NCBI GenBank assembly: GCA_046152955.1
Contig: JBJXGA010000270.1
Location: forward strand, 3,596-67,595
Source: SIAF01 sp046152955
Lineage (GTDB): Bacteria; Planctomycetota; Planctomycetia; Planctomycetales; Planctomycetaceae
DNA: 64,000 nucleotides
Direction: 5' to 3'
A program made the translations under genes and the position numbers. The notes beneath the pieces are model-generated. The model was not told where the DNA came from and made no database searches. It saw only the letters and a list, made by a program, of their open reading frames with translations. This document shows, piece by piece, positions 1-9,556 of the stretch; position 1 is the stretch's first letter; each line of letters starts with the position of its first letter.

Positions 1-60
1 AGCGCGCAAAAAGTCACCACCCGCACCGGCCGCCACTCCGGTTGGACCGGCATTCCCTGA
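1..60 (+). CDS. 3' end of an unidentified gene (partial)
   Basis: A reading frame open from the window edge ends at a TGA at 58-60 and has mostly G or C in third codon positions, like real genes here. A second frame, open from base 2 and ending at 91, is rich in Ala and Pro and cannot be excluded. The plus-strand terminator at 135-172 supports a plus-strand gene ending here. Too little is visible to name a product. Confidence 0.3.
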   Translation, partial: SAQKVTTRTGRHSGWTGIP

Positions 61-134
61 AATGGTGATCGCCCAGAACGCGACCCCCTGAACGGGGCGC
101 GCCGCATCAGCTTCTCCGCCGGAACGGAATGGGA

Positions 135-172
135 GCGAGCGCAGGACGTTGTCCTGCGCTCGCCCTTTTTTT
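135..172 (+). terminator. Rho-independent terminator
   Basis: A perfect 13-bp GC-rich stem (135-147 paired with 151-163) with a 3-base GTT loop is followed by CC and seven T. It terminates the plus-strand gene that enters at the left edge. The minus-strand SEC-C gene also ends nearby, at 282. Confidence 0.85.
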
Positions 173-281
173 GTCGCAGCCCATCCGGCGGGGGCGAATC
201 CCCGCAGAATGGAATCACATCGGGTTGTTGCGCCCGATTTTGGAGAGGGCTTTGGACAAACCACCGCGTCGCCCACCGTGA

Positions 282-2453
282 TCACTGACCGGGAACCCAG
301 ATTTTCGATGGTTCTCCAGGAGTCTGCGAGCCGGGGGTCCAAAGCCCCGTTGGTTCGGAGACGGCTCCCACCGCCAGCGGTTCTGCAGAACCGGAGACAA
401 GCCCTTGCTGGTTCCAGGGACCAGGCAGCTCCAGGTTCAACAGGACGGCGGAGATCAGCGCAGCGGCCTCAGGCAGCTTGGGACGGTAGTAAGTCCAAAT
501 CGTCTCCGCCAGGGTGGCGATCTGGGGATCGCTTTCATCCACCGCAATTCGCAGCGCGACCTCCCGGAATTCAAAATCCAGCAACTCCAGGAGCGGTATT
601 TTGGCATCCCGAGCCGCCTGCTTGGCCTTGATCGCCCAATCCAGCGACTCTTTCAGCTCGAAGCGCTGCTGCGACAGTTCGGCGAGCTTTTGGTAGAGGG
701 TCGGAAGCTCCTGCGCCGGAATCAACGGGAGCCGTTCGGTCAGCGTTCGCAGCGCGCTATACGTCAATTGGACCATTCCCAATTGTTGAGCGACTTGCGC
801 GGTCGAAATCAACAGCTTGTCAGGGAGGAGCGACAAGGGGAGCCGCCGCGCCCTGAGCGGTGGCACAAACCTCGTTTCGTCGAGCAGTGTGGGGTCGAGT
901 CTGGCCTGCGGGGAAAGACTGAGCTTCTCGCGCAGGGCGGCACTGTCGCAGACGCAGCCCGCCTGCTCGGCGAGCACTTCCAGAGCGAGAATCGACGCCA
1001 TCAGCGGCGCCTTGAGAGCCGGATCCTGCGCGGCCTCCACGGGGGACTTGCCGTCCAGATGGAATTGGGGAGTGTGCGGCCAAACGTCAAACTGAATATG
1101 ACGCCACCGAGCCCCCTCCAGTCGCGATTGGTGAGGGAAAGGAACATCGTCCGGAAGCGCCCAGGGGATGGTCAGCGCATGCTGGTCCCTGGAGGTCACG
1201 CCGGTCACCACCGGAGGCTGATCGCCGACCTCTGCCTCCGGTCCCGCTAGATCGAGAATCTGCCGCGTCAATTCGGGGAGTCGCTCACTCTCCAGACTGC
1301 TAAGAAACGCGACCGCCGAACCGGAGCGGTCAGGAGGTGCGTCATACACCTCCAAGGTCGCCAGCAGCCGGGGGACGGTGTCGAAGGTCCATTCGGCGTA
1401 GGGTAACGTGCTGGGCTCCCGATCCAAAATATGAAATGCGCCGACCGGGACCGGTCCTTGTCCCTGGGCGTCCTCGGGATCAACTGGAACGCGGACAATC
1501 CGTGGCTGGGAATCGAGCAGCGACAGCAGTCGGCTGACCGATTTCACACGGAGTTGCTGCGCAAGCTGTTCCGACTTCCATTGGTCGTCGATCGGGGAGA
1601 GCAATCGCGCCATGAGCAGGCACTCCGCCGCCGAATCGAGATCCGGTTGATTGTCCGCCGCCGCCTTGAAGGCCCGAACCGCCAGCGGCTCTTCGCCGGC
1701 CCAGGCATGGCACAGCGCGATATTCCACCAGACCCAGGGTGCAGTCGGCATCTGCCGGGCGATTTTCCCCAGCGATTTGGCCGCATCGCCAAAGCAACCC
1801 GTGGCGCACTGTTGGAGCGCTTCGAGGTAATCAGAGCGCAACGAATCGTCTCCCAAGAACGGCTCCAGCCGATAGGGAGATCGCAATGGATACGGAATGG
1901 TCGGCGCATGAATCAATGCCGCCAGGGACTGGATGATTTCCTGTTGTTTCGGATCGAACATCACGGCCTGCGCCAGATACTCGCGGGCGGCTAAGAAGTG
2001 CCGCTGGGCGATGAGGACCATGGATAAGGCTCGGAGCAGATGTACGGTGATGGAGGTCACGCGTCCCGCCTGAACTTGCAGGGCTTCGTAAATGGCCCGT
2101 TTGGCCGCGGGATACCCCTCCGATTGCAGCGTCAGGAGCGCATTGAGGGAACTGGCCAGCGGGTGAGTCGGAAGTTCGTCGAGCACCTCCCGCGCCAGGC
2201 GCAGCGCGTCGGCCGCTTGACCTTGCTGCATGTGGACCACCGATAAGTTGGATTTGATCCAGGCCCGGCTCCACGCCTCTTTGTGCGGTTTCTTGTCCAA
2301 GGCTTCCAGCGCGTTTTGCGCCAGTGAAAACTGCTGGTGCTTCTGCAGATCGGAAATTCGCTGCATTTCGCCGATGATCGCATGACAGCAAAACTTCAGC
2401 TTCTTTCCGCTGCCGCACGGGCAATTCTGATAGACGTCAAACTCTTCGGCCAT
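282..2453 (-). CDS. SEC-C metal-binding, TPR-like repeat protein
   Basis: Predicted 723-residue cytoplasmic protein. The N-terminus (MAEEFDVYQN, then CPCGSGKKLKFCC at about residues 11-23) is a SEC-C zinc-binding motif like the C-terminal tail of SecA. Residues 30-330 are helical, Ala/Leu-rich and TPR-like (for example LAREVLDELPTHPLASSLNAL). The C-terminal half has no family I recognise. The frame is open 33 codons further upstream, but starting at 2453 puts the SEC-C motif at the extreme N-terminus as in relatives. SEC-C domains bind zinc and often act with SecA, SecB or ribosomes; a quality-control or protein-interaction role here is inference. It stands alone, facing the terminator at 135-172. 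Confidence 0.85.
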   Translation of the reverse strand: MAEEFDVYQNCPCGSGKKLKFCCHAIIGEMQRISDLQKHQQFSLAQNALEALDKKPHKEAWSRAWIKSNLSVVHMQQGQAADALRLAREVLDELPTHPLASSLNALLTLQSEGYPAAKRAIYEALQVQAGRVTSITVHLLRALSMVLIAQRHFLAAREYLAQAVMFDPKQQEIIQSLAALIHAPTIPYPLRSPYRLEPFLGDDSLRSDYLEALQQCATGCFGDAAKSLGKIARQMPTAPWVWWNIALCHAWAGEEPLAVRAFKAAADNQPDLDSAAECLLMARLLSPIDDQWKSEQLAQQLRVKSVSRLLSLLDSQPRIVRVPVDPEDAQGQGPVPVGAFHILDREPSTLPYAEWTFDTVPRLLATLEVYDAPPDRSGSAVAFLSSLESERLPELTRQILDLAGPEAEVGDQPPVVTGVTSRDQHALTIPWALPDDVPFPHQSRLEGARWRHIQFDVWPHTPQFHLDGKSPVEAAQDPALKAPLMASILALEVLAEQAGCVCDSAALREKLSLSPQARLDPTLLDETRFVPPLRARRLPLSLLPDKLLISTAQVAQQLGMVQLTYSALRTLTERLPLIPAQELPTLYQKLAELSQQRFELKESLDWAIKAKQAARDAKIPLLELLDFEFREVALRIAVDESDPQIATLAETIWTYYRPKLPEAAALISAVLLNLELPGPWNQQGLVSGSAEPLAVGAVSEPTGLWTPGSQTPGEPSKIWVPGQ

Positions 2454-2613
2454 CGTCTCGATTCCTGCGTATGTTATGGATCGGCCAGCGGCATCCGGGA
2501 CTGGATCACGAGCACTGGCCGGAGTCTGGTTCGTGTCGGGCAAAAACGCCAAACCAGGACTTTAGCAGAATCGAGAACGAGATTCGATCGTCAGCCGCGT
2601 TTCGCCTGAAAGA

Positions 2614-3483
2614 TCAGCGCCGAAACCCATATTGCGGGTTCCGCGGGCTGAAATCCTGATCGGTCAGCCCGACGTTGGTTTTGATCTTGGAGTACGTATA
2701 GCTTTCGACCAGGGGGGGCTGCTCTCCCTTGCGCTGCGGCCAGGCATAACGTTCGGCACGGACCGGCAGTTTAAGCTCTTTGTCGAAGTACACGCGGCTC
2801 ATGTGAAACGGCAAATCGCGCTGCTGCTTTTGGTGGGTGATTTGCACCGCGTCGCAAGCGGTTCCCGCCAGTTTGGCATTGGGAAAGAACTTGATGTCCA
2901 CCGTCTGCGGATCGTATTTCTTCTCGACATCCCAGATTTTGAACGCCGTGGTGAGCAGGTTTGACATGCCGATCTGGGTGATCGGATGGCGATTTTCTTC
3001 CATCACTTTGCGATCCGTCGGGGGGAGCGGAACAGTGCCCGCCACCGCCTTGATCCCGACTTCATGGACCAGCAGGTTTCCGTTGTTGGCCCCCGCCACG
3101 TACAGCACTTCACGCCCCGCTTCCGGCCCAGTCAGGTATCGCAAATAGACGCTGAACGGTTTTTCGCGGATTTTGATCTGCATTTGTTGCTCAATCTTTC
3201 GCCGACCGACGATCTCCACTTTGGAAAAGACCGCCGTGTAATCCTGGACTCCCTTGAGCGCCTCGCGGCTCGCTTCGGCGAAATCGATCACGTCCTGGAT
3301 TTCCGGGGGCTGACGGTCTGCCTCGTCCTCCTCCTGGGCCGGTTTGTCGGCCGCGAACAGCGGCGGACAGGCCACTCCCAAAGTCAGGCACCAGAATAAC
3401 ACGGCCAGGCGACGCCTCCCGTGGGGCGCGCAGGACTTGTCCGGAATCGATGATCGCTTGCCAAACGGCTCGGATTGCTGCAT
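2614..3483 (-). CDS. DUF1571 family secreted protein
   Basis: 289 residues. An N-terminal Arg-rich stretch followed by a hydrophobic segment ending in PPLFA is a signal peptide (about residues 24-45). An acidic linker then leads to a DUF1571 domain from about residue 75 to the end, with typical stretches such as QDYTAVFSKVEIVGRR and PFSVYLRYLTGPEAGREVLY. The family is abundant in Planctomycetota and presumably exported; no biochemical function is known. It is separated from the upstream plus-strand SPFH gene by a 430-base divergent region, which must hold both promoters. Confidence 0.85.
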   Translation of the reverse strand: MQQSEPFGKRSSIPDKSCAPHGRRRLAVLFWCLTLGVACPPLFAADKPAQEEDEADRQPPEIQDVIDFAEASREALKGVQDYTAVFSKVEIVGRRKIEQQMQIKIREKPFSVYLRYLTGPEAGREVLYVAGANNGNLLVHEVGIKAVAGTVPLPPTDRKVMEENRHPITQIGMSNLLTTAFKIWDVEKKYDPQTVDIKFFPNAKLAGTACDAVQITHQKQQRDLPFHMSRVYFDKELKLPVRAERYAWPQRKGEQPPLVESYTYSKIKTNVGLTDQDFSPRNPQYGFRR

Positions 3484-3914
3484 GACAGAAACTCAAAAGG
3501 GAAGGGGGAAATGGACTCCGTGCCAGCAATTAACGATTTTCCGCATGGGGGAGAAATCGCGACGGGCGCTCGACTTCGGGAATTGGACTGGTGTCGCGTC
3601 AACAAAGCCGAAATTCTGCGATGAGAAGGTCTTCACGGCCCTGATCCAGGGAGAAAATCCTACAAGGAATGGTGGAAAAGGTCCAGAAAGTGCAACTGTC
3701 ATGCCACCGATGTCATTGAGCACGAAATGCGGGATTCAATCATCCCAGCCATCCCAGGCTTCCCAATCATTAGCCAAGCGTGCCTGAGACTGTCACTCGG
3801 TGAATCCAACTCAGCCTCCTTGATTCCCTGGATTTGTAAAGAATACAATCCAATCCCGCGGGCGGAATGGTCCGTTCGACTGGTTCATACGTTTGTACGC
3901 CCAGGAGGAATAGC
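3484..3914. other. Divergent intergenic region
   Basis: About 430 bases between two divergent genes. It is less GC-rich than its surroundings, and short ORFs on both strands show no recognisable protein. It must contain promoters for the DUF1571 gene (minus) and the SPFH gene (plus), but no confident -35/-10 pair or RNA structure could be picked by eye. Confidence 0.5.
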
Positions 3915-5030
3915 ATGGGAATCTTCGACAAACTTCGCGGCGAGTTGATCGACATCATCGAGTGGATCGATGACGATCGGCACACTCTGGTGTGGCGTTT
4001 TCCCCGGTATCAGAACGAGATCAAGAACGGCGCCCAGTTGATCGTGAGGCCGGGGCAGATGGCGGTGTTCGTCCATCGCGGCCAGATTGCCGACGTGTTC
4101 GAGCCGGGAAGTTACACGCTCAAAACTGACAACTTGCCGATCTTGAGCACAATTCAAGGGTGGAAGTATGGCTTCGACAGTCCATTCCGCTCTGAGGTGT
4201 ACTTCGTCAGCACGCGGCAGGTGACCGACCTGAAATGGGGAACCCCCAATCCGATCATGCTGCGGGATGCGGATTTTGGACCGGTTCGCCTGCGAGCCTT
4301 CGGCACCTACGCCCTGAAGTGTACGGATCCCAAGATTTTGCTGAAGGAACTTGTCGGAACGGACGGAGTGGTCGAGGCGGACGAGATTGGCGAATTGATG
4401 CGCTCGATCATCATGACCGCGTTCGCCGACATGCTTGGTGAATCCAAAGTCGCAGCGCTCGATCTGGCAGCGAACTACCGGGAAATGTCCGATCAACTCC
4501 GGCAATACGTCGTCGAGCGCGTGGACGACGAATATGGGCTCGACGTGCCGCAGTTGTTCATCGTCAACATCTCGCTCCCCGAGGCGGTCGAAAAGGCACT
4601 CGACACGCGGACGAGCATGGGGGTGATTGGCGATATGAACAAGTTCCAGCAGTACCAGATGGGAACGGCGATGACGGCCGCCGCTGCCAACCCCGGGGGA
4701 GGTGCGGCGGAAGGGATGGGGCTGGGGATGGGCTTTGCCATGGCCAATCAGATGGCGCAGAACCTCAATCGCGCTGGGGGCGCGGGAGGAGCGGCGGTTG
4801 CGGCTCCTCCACCGTTGCCGGGTGAAGCGTGGCACGTAGCCGTCTCCGGACAGTCGCAAGGGCCGTTCACCACCGCGCAGATCGCCGACGGCATCGCGGG
4901 GGGTCAGATCGCGGCCGGTACCCTGCTCTGGAATGCGGGCCTGCCGAGCTGGACGGCCGCCAATCAATTGCCGCAGTTTGCTCCCCGCTTTGCGGCTCCG
5001 CCCCCGGTTCCTCCGGTGCCTCCGAATTAG
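3915..5030 (+). CDS. SPFH domain protein with C-terminal GYF_2 domain
   Basis: 371 residues. The start is fixed by AGGAGGA at 3903-3909, six bases before ATG; the frame is open upstream but lacks a ribosome site there. Residues 1-230 match the virion core/YdjI-type SPFH family (EIKNGAQLIVRPGQMAVFVH, GSYTLKTDNLPIL). A Gly/Ala/Met-rich linker (about 240-295) follows. Residues 305-360 form a GYF_2/DUF4339 module (WHVAVSGQSQGPFTTAQIADG, then LLWNAGLPSWTAANQLP). SPFH proteins oligomerise, often at membranes; GYF_2 modules bind proline-rich or membrane partners. The polar N-terminus has no transmembrane helix. Role: probably scaffolding, inferred from family only. Confidence 0.85.
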   Translation: MGIFDKLRGELIDIIEWIDDDRHTLVWRFPRYQNEIKNGAQLIVRPGQMAVFVHRGQIADVFEPGSYTLKTDNLPILSTIQGWKYGFDSPFRSEVYFVSTRQVTDLKWGTPNPIMLRDADFGPVRLRAFGTYALKCTDPKILLKELVGTDGVVEADEIGELMRSIIMTAFADMLGESKVAALDLAANYREMSDQLRQYVVERVDDEYGLDVPQLFIVNISLPEAVEKALDTRTSMGVIGDMNKFQQYQMGTAMTAAAANPGGGAAEGMGLGMGFAMANQMAQNLNRAGGAGGAAVAAPPPLPGEAWHVAVSGQSQGPFTTAQIADGIAGGQIAAGTLLWNAGLPSWTAANQLPQFAPRFAAPPPVPPVPPN

Positions 5031-5080
5031 AGACGGCGCGCGCGGCAGGGATGAGGAGCTCCGCACGTGTGGGGAACGAT

Positions 5081-6553
5081 ATGCCCAAAGCCTGGACTTG
5101 GATTGCGTTGGGAGGAATGATCGCCCTGGTGGGGGATGTGGCCTGCGCGGATTTATTCTCCTATCGCGATGCTGAGGGACGAACGGTCGAAGTCGAAGCC
5201 CGGTTGGCCGGCTCCGGTCAGGGGACGCTGCTCCTGGAACTATCGGACGGAGGGTATCGTCCGGTTTCCGAGGGGGCAGTCGTCAATCGGGTCGTTCAGG
5301 ATGGCCCCCCGCCGCTGGAGCCGGGAGAAATCGCCACGCAGCTGGAAGCGGAATTTGGGGGGGATCTGTTCCGCAGCTACGTCAAAGAGCCCTATGTCAT
5401 CGGATTGGTGCTGGGGACGCCGTTGCCCAGGAATTCCGAGAGCCGCGCCAAGGGAGTGCTCACGAAGGCCGCCAGCTTCCTGAAAAATGTCGACGCGGCG
5501 TTTGCTTCGTTCGTCAAAGAGGCGCGGATTCCCGCCCGCCCTCCCACGCATCCCCTGGTCGTGCTGATCTTTGAGACCGAGCCGTCGTTCGAAGCCTACG
5601 CCCGCTCGGTGATCGGCCCAGGAGGGTTGTCGGCGGAGCGGATCGCCGGCTTCTATTCCGGAATCACGAATCGCCTGGCACTGCGGCTGGCGGAATGCCG
5701 GACGTTTGATGTGCCGCTGCACGAGGCGATCCACCAGCAGGTCTACAATCGCAACGTCTTCCGCCGCCTGGCCCCCATTCCTCGCTGGTTCGATGAAGGA
5801 ATCGCCACCGGTTTTGAAGGGAATCAGGGAAAGGTTTCGATCGGCCCAACGAAGATCAGTTCGCGATACGCGCGGCAGGTGCTGGAAGCCAGCGGCATTT
5901 CGTTCGAACAGGTTCTGCGGGGAGACAAGGAATTCTCTGGCGATGTGTTGATCGGCGAAGCCTACGGCCGCGCGTGGGGGTTGCATTGGTTCCTGGTGAC
6001 CAAATACCGCAGCCAGTACAGCAAGTACGTGCGCCTTCTGGCTCAGAAGGAACCACTCACGCTCGAAGACGCCGACCAGCGCCTGGCCAATTTTCGCGAG
6101 GCATTTGGCATGGAGCTGGAAGACCTCAAGAGGGAATTTCGTCCTTTCCTGGAATCCAGCATCAAGAAACAGAAAGTGGTTCTGAATCCCGAACGCCCCG
6201 TGGGGATCTCCCTGACGCAGGAACAGGTGGGAGAAGTGGAGTTGTCCGCGGTCAGTCGCAACGGGCGGCTGGAGGTGCAAGGTCGCTTGACGAATGTTTC
6301 GCCGCTGCGCCCCATGGCGTTTTACGTCACAGTGGAAACCGATGCCGACGCTTATGCCGACTGGCACATCCCCAATCTGGACATTCAGAAATCGACTCCC
6401 CTGGCGATGAAATACGCCGAGAAGCCGATCGGCGACGCGCGTCCCGGCGTCTCCCGTTCATTCCACGTTCATATCCGCTCAACTCCCGCCGACAGCGACG
6501 AGGCCGCCGCCTGGAAACAGGGACGGCTTCCCGGCCCGGTGTCGAAGAAATAG
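5081..6553 (+). CDS. DUF1570 family secreted zinc-metalloprotease-like protein
   Basis: 490 residues. MPKAWTWIALGGMIALVGDVACA is a signal peptide, so the ATG at 5081 (GGGGAA just upstream) is preferred over the in-frame ATG at 5051. The middle of the protein contains DVPLHEAIHQQVYN, an HExxH zinc motif, followed by RWFDEGIATGFEG, which carries the downstream acidic residue seen in DUF1570. Both suggest a metallopeptidase fold. The C-terminal 120 residues are beta-rich and may be an accessory domain. It follows the SPFH gene by 50 bases on the same strand and precedes the sulfatase-like gene by 12, so co-transcription is likely. Substrate unknown. Confidence 0.82.
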   Translation: MPKAWTWIALGGMIALVGDVACADLFSYRDAEGRTVEVEARLAGSGQGTLLLELSDGGYRPVSEGAVVNRVVQDGPPPLEPGEIATQLEAEFGGDLFRSYVKEPYVIGLVLGTPLPRNSESRAKGVLTKAASFLKNVDAAFASFVKEARIPARPPTHPLVVLIFETEPSFEAYARSVIGPGGLSAERIAGFYSGITNRLALRLAECRTFDVPLHEAIHQQVYNRNVFRRLAPIPRWFDEGIATGFEGNQGKVSIGPTKISSRYARQVLEASGISFEQVLRGDKEFSGDVLIGEAYGRAWGLHWFLVTKYRSQYSKYVRLLAQKEPLTLEDADQRLANFREAFGMELEDLKREFRPFLESSIKKQKVVLNPERPVGISLTQEQVGEVELSAVSRNGRLEVQGRLTNVSPLRPMAFYVTVETDADAYADWHIPNLDIQKSTPLAMKYAEKPIGDARPGVSRSFHVHIRSTPADSDEAAAWKQGRLPGPVSKK

Positions 6554-6565
6554 TCCGCCCTTTCC

Positions 6566-7894
6566 ATGCCATCACGCGCCGTTGTCATCACTCTGGATGC
6601 CCTGCATCTGGGATATCTGGGTTGCTACGGCAATGACTGGATCGAAACTCCCAACTTGGATCGAATGGCTGCGCGGGGGATCGTATTCGACTCGCATTTC
6701 GTCGAGCAACTCGAACCGGGCGCCACGCAACAGGCCTGGTGGACCGGGAGGTATCAGTCGCTGGGAGCACCCACCGCGTCGCGGGAACAACCCTCGTTTC
6801 TCAGCCTTTTAGAGACCTCCGGCGTCCGGAACACGCTGTTCCTGGAAGCCCACGCAGGGCAAGACCACCTCGTGGCCCCACCCTTTGAGGAACGGATCGA
6901 AGTTCAGGGAGACGATCGCCTGGGGGCTCCCGAAGCCAGCGCGCCATTCGCCCGATTGGTACAGCGAGTCGGCGAGTGGCTGTGCGATACGACCGGTGAC
7001 AAGAAACCACGGTTGTTGTGGATCAAGTCGCGGGGAGTGCCGAATCCCTGGTTGCCCCCTGGGGAATTTGGCGATTTGTATCTGGAGGAATTCGGCCTGG
7101 CGGGGGAGGATGCCGCCGAAGAAGAGGACGATCCCGAAATGGACGAGCCCCCCTCCGACGACGAGCCAGAGGAAGCCACGCCGTCGCCAGCCAGCGCCGT
7201 TTCTACGACTTCCAGCGGCGCCTCCGAAAAGCTGATCGAGCTGAAATACGCCCGCGCGTTGTATGCCGCCTACGTCACCTGGCTGGATCGCTGGTTCGGC
7301 AAACTCGTGCAATTGCTGGAGCAACATCCGGACTGGAGTGAATCGCTCCTGATCGTCACGGCGGGCGCAGGGGAATCGCTGGGAGAACGCGGAGGGCTGG
7401 GTGAGTCCGCGTTGCAGTTGCGCGAAGAATTGGTGCATACGCCGCTCATCGTCCGTACTCCTGACCACCTGCACGACGCGACGCGACGGGCCGGACTGGT
7501 GCAGCCGGTGGACCTGGCGCCGACGCTACTGGAATGGTTCGGCGCGATGCACAAATCCGGGCTGAAGTCAGACTCGCCCGGTGGCAACTCGTTGCCGGCC
7601 GTATCGGACGAGGGAGATCCGCAGGGGCGTAGTCTGCTCCCCATCGTGCGGAACGAAGTTGAGTCGATCCGCCGCACGGTCTGGCTGCAATCAGGCCAGG
7701 AATGGGGATTGCGAACTGATGCCTACTTCTATGTCGAAGAACATCCGCAGGAAGGGGACGAAGAGGCGCACGGCTGGTTGTTCGAAAAGCCCGACGATCG
7801 CTGGGACCAGGCGGACGTCGCCGCGCAACACCCCGATGTCGTCGACGAACTCCGCCTGGAACTGCACCGGCGCCGGTCCACGACAGCGCCGTGA
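6566..7894 (+). CDS. Sulfatase-fold protein, apparently lacking the catalytic CxPSR motif
   Basis: 442 residues of alkaline phosphatase/sulfatase superfamily type: N-terminal VVITLDALHLGYLGCYG, then TPNLDRMAARGIVFDSHF, and later LLIVTAGAGESLGERG and HTPLIVRTPD in the usual places. Where sulfatases have C/S-x-P-S-R before LLTGR, this protein reads PGATQQAWWTGRY, so the residue converted to formylglycine is absent. A low-complexity acidic insert at about 177-215 is another departure. No signal peptide is seen, unlike most planctomycete sulfatases. It is probably a non-sulfatase member (another hydrolase or a pseudoenzyme) acting in the cytoplasm. It is 12 bases downstream of the DUF1570 gene. 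Confidence 0.75.
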   Translation: MPSRAVVITLDALHLGYLGCYGNDWIETPNLDRMAARGIVFDSHFVEQLEPGATQQAWWTGRYQSLGAPTASREQPSFLSLLETSGVRNTLFLEAHAGQDHLVAPPFEERIEVQGDDRLGAPEASAPFARLVQRVGEWLCDTTGDKKPRLLWIKSRGVPNPWLPPGEFGDLYLEEFGLAGEDAAEEEDDPEMDEPPSDDEPEEATPSPASAVSTTSSGASEKLIELKYARALYAAYVTWLDRWFGKLVQLLEQHPDWSESLLIVTAGAGESLGERGGLGESALQLREELVHTPLIVRTPDHLHDATRRAGLVQPVDLAPTLLEWFGAMHKSGLKSDSPGGNSLPAVSDEGDPQGRSLLPIVRNEVESIRRTVWLQSGQEWGLRTDAYFYVEEHPQEGDEEAHGWLFEKPDDRWDQADVAAQHPDVVDELRLELHRRRSTTAP

Positions 7895-8130
7895 TGGCCC
7901 TCACCGGCGGGAGTCATCGGCGACTGGCGATTCGTTATCTGGTGAGTTCTCAGCCTGCCAGCGAAGCCAATCCGAAGTCATTTCACCGCAGTGCCGTTCC
8001 CAACTTTTGCGCAGGCCAGCCCCACACGATCGCTTGTGACAAATGGCCGCAGTGCATACACCTGCACGCAGTGCGCCATGTCGTCGACTCTCTGGCGCGA
8101 CCATTTTCGTCCTGACCGAAGGAACTGCCC

Positions 8131-8994
8131 ATGCTGGACCGCTTGATCACGATTGCCGTCTCTGTGGCTGTGACCTATGGATTGCTGCAGGTTGCCCCTG
8201 CCAAATCCAGGGAGTTGGAACTGGACCGGTTGATTGTCCGCAAGGAGCTGATCGTTTCGGATACCGGGCAGCCCTGGGAGCCGGGACTCGAAGCACTGCA
8301 AATGCCGCGCGGCATCTATGCCCGAGCGCTGGGGGACGGGCCTGGCGGATTGTGGGTTCGTAGCCGGTTGATCAAGGGGGAGATTGACGATCCGTTTGAC
8401 GACCGATTCCACGCGCTGGAGAGCGATGGTTCAATGCGCCGCGCTCCGGGACACATTTCGTGGAACGTCTGGCTGGACGGCGCCTGGCGGCAAATGGCCA
8501 TCATCCAGGGAGAGGGCCTGGAACTCAGCGAGGTGCCGCTCCAGCAGTGGAATGGCGAGACCCATCCCGGACGGATCCGCTTCCAGACCTTCCGGCCGGG
8601 GCACGTCGAGCCCTTGACCGATGCGCTCATCGGACAGGGAAAAATGAGCCTGGGGGGGGGAGGCTACGGAGGGGGAGGGCTGCCGTATCCTTCGGACGTG
8701 CTGCACTTGTGGGGAGGCAAACTGCACGAAGAACCGCTGGAAACGCCTGCGCCTCCCGTCGTGGTCAAGGACGATGGGACCGGCGCGCATCAGTACGCCA
8801 TCGTGGCGGTCGGCGTTCAGGGAACGCGGACAGCGGCCTCGAAACCGACCCGCGCCGGTGGGAAAGCAACGCTCCGCTGGGACAGTGTGCCCGGAGCAGA
8901 CTCGTACGTCATCCTCCGCGATGGTCAGCCGGTGGCTGGACCGCTCCGGGCCGAGGGCTCGCGCAAGCAATGGGTCGATGCGACCAAACCCTGA
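8131..8994 (+). CDS. Planctomycete hypothetical protein with N-terminal membrane anchor
   Basis: 287 residues, not recognised. The N-terminus (MLDRLITIAVSVAVTYGLLQ) is an uncleaved anchor or signal peptide. The segment LDRLIVRKELIVSDTGQPWE recalls short beta-rich repeats seen in bacterial surface proteins. A Gly-rich loop (SLGGGGYGGGGLPY, about 172-185) separates it from a C-terminal region containing ATLRWDSVPGADSYVILRDG, typical of a fibronectin type III-like fold. It is likely exported or membrane-tethered. It is transcribed alone, ending just before the inverted repeat at 9041-9068. Confidence 0.7.
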   Translation: MLDRLITIAVSVAVTYGLLQVAPAKSRELELDRLIVRKELIVSDTGQPWEPGLEALQMPRGIYARALGDGPGGLWVRSRLIKGEIDDPFDDRFHALESDGSMRRAPGHISWNVWLDGAWRQMAIIQGEGLELSEVPLQQWNGETHPGRIRFQTFRPGHVEPLTDALIGQGKMSLGGGGYGGGGLPYPSDVLHLWGGKLHEEPLETPAPPVVVKDDGTGAHQYAIVAVGVQGTRTAASKPTRAGGKATLRWDSVPGADSYVILRDGQPVAGPLRAEGSRKQWVDATKP

Positions 8995-9040
8995 GGCGGT
9001 ATTCGAACAGATTGATCCGTGGGTAGATCCTGTGGCAGCC

Positions 9041-9068
9041 AGAGGAGCGCCGACTTTGGCGCTCCTCT
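9041..9068. terminator. Convergent intergenic hairpin
   Basis: A perfect 11-bp stem (9041-9051 with 9058-9068) with a 6-base loop lies between the plus-strand gene ending at 8994 and the smpB stop at 9071. No run of T follows on either strand, so it may be a weak bidirectional terminator or a 3'-end stabiliser. Confidence 0.6.
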
Positions 9069-9070
9069 CG

Positions 9071-9556
9071 CTACCTCCGCGAGGCGATCGCCCGCTGCAT
9101 TTCTCGTTTGGCTTCCTTCTTCTTCAGCGTTTCGCGCTTGTCGTGAAGCTGCTTCCCTTTGCCCAGCGCGACGACGACTTTGACAATTCCGCGGCGAAAA
9201 TACAGCGACAGGGGGATCAGCGTCAGCCCCTTCTGGGAGGCCAGTTCGGCGAATTTCCGAATTTCGCGGCGGTGCAAGAGCAGCTTGCGGATGCGGCGCG
9301 GCTCGTGATTGAGCAGATTGGCTTGCGGATACACGGCAATGTCACAACCGATCAGCCACAGTTCGCCATTCTGGACGCGGGCATACGCTTCATCGAGCGA
9401 CACCTTCCCCCCCCGCAAACTCTTCACTTCGCTGCCGGTCAGGACCATTCCGCATTCGATCTGGTCCAGAATCTCATACTCGTGCCGTGCTTTGCGGTTG
9501 GTGCAGATCGGGCGATCCAGCGGCTGGTCGGACTTTTTTCCGGAATCCTTGCTCAT
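9071..9556 (-). CDS. smpB: SsrA-binding protein SmpB
   Basis: 161 residues from ATG at 9556; an upstream in-frame ATG at 9595 would add 13 residues. SmpB binds tmRNA and delivers it to stalled ribosomes for trans-translation. Family signatures are clear: NRKARHEYEILDQIECGMVL, TGSEVKSLRGGKVSLDEAY, then the C-terminal KGKQLHDKRETLKKKEAKRE helix that enters the ribosomal mRNA channel. No ssrA gene was seen in the window. Length is normal for the family. Confidence 0.97.
   Translation of the reverse strand: MSKDSGKKSDQPLDRPICTNRKARHEYEILDQIECGMVLTGSEVKSLRGGKVSLDEAYARVQNGELWLIGCDIAVYPQANLLNHEPRRIRKLLLHRREIRKFAELASQKGLTLIPLSLYFRRGIVKVVVALGKGKQLHDKRETLKKKEAKREMQRAIASRR

Noticed and set aside
405..1250. 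Long ORFs on the plus strand opposite the SEC-C gene.
   Set aside because: They are shadows of the real minus-strand gene; the composition is Gln/Arg-rich and no family is seen.
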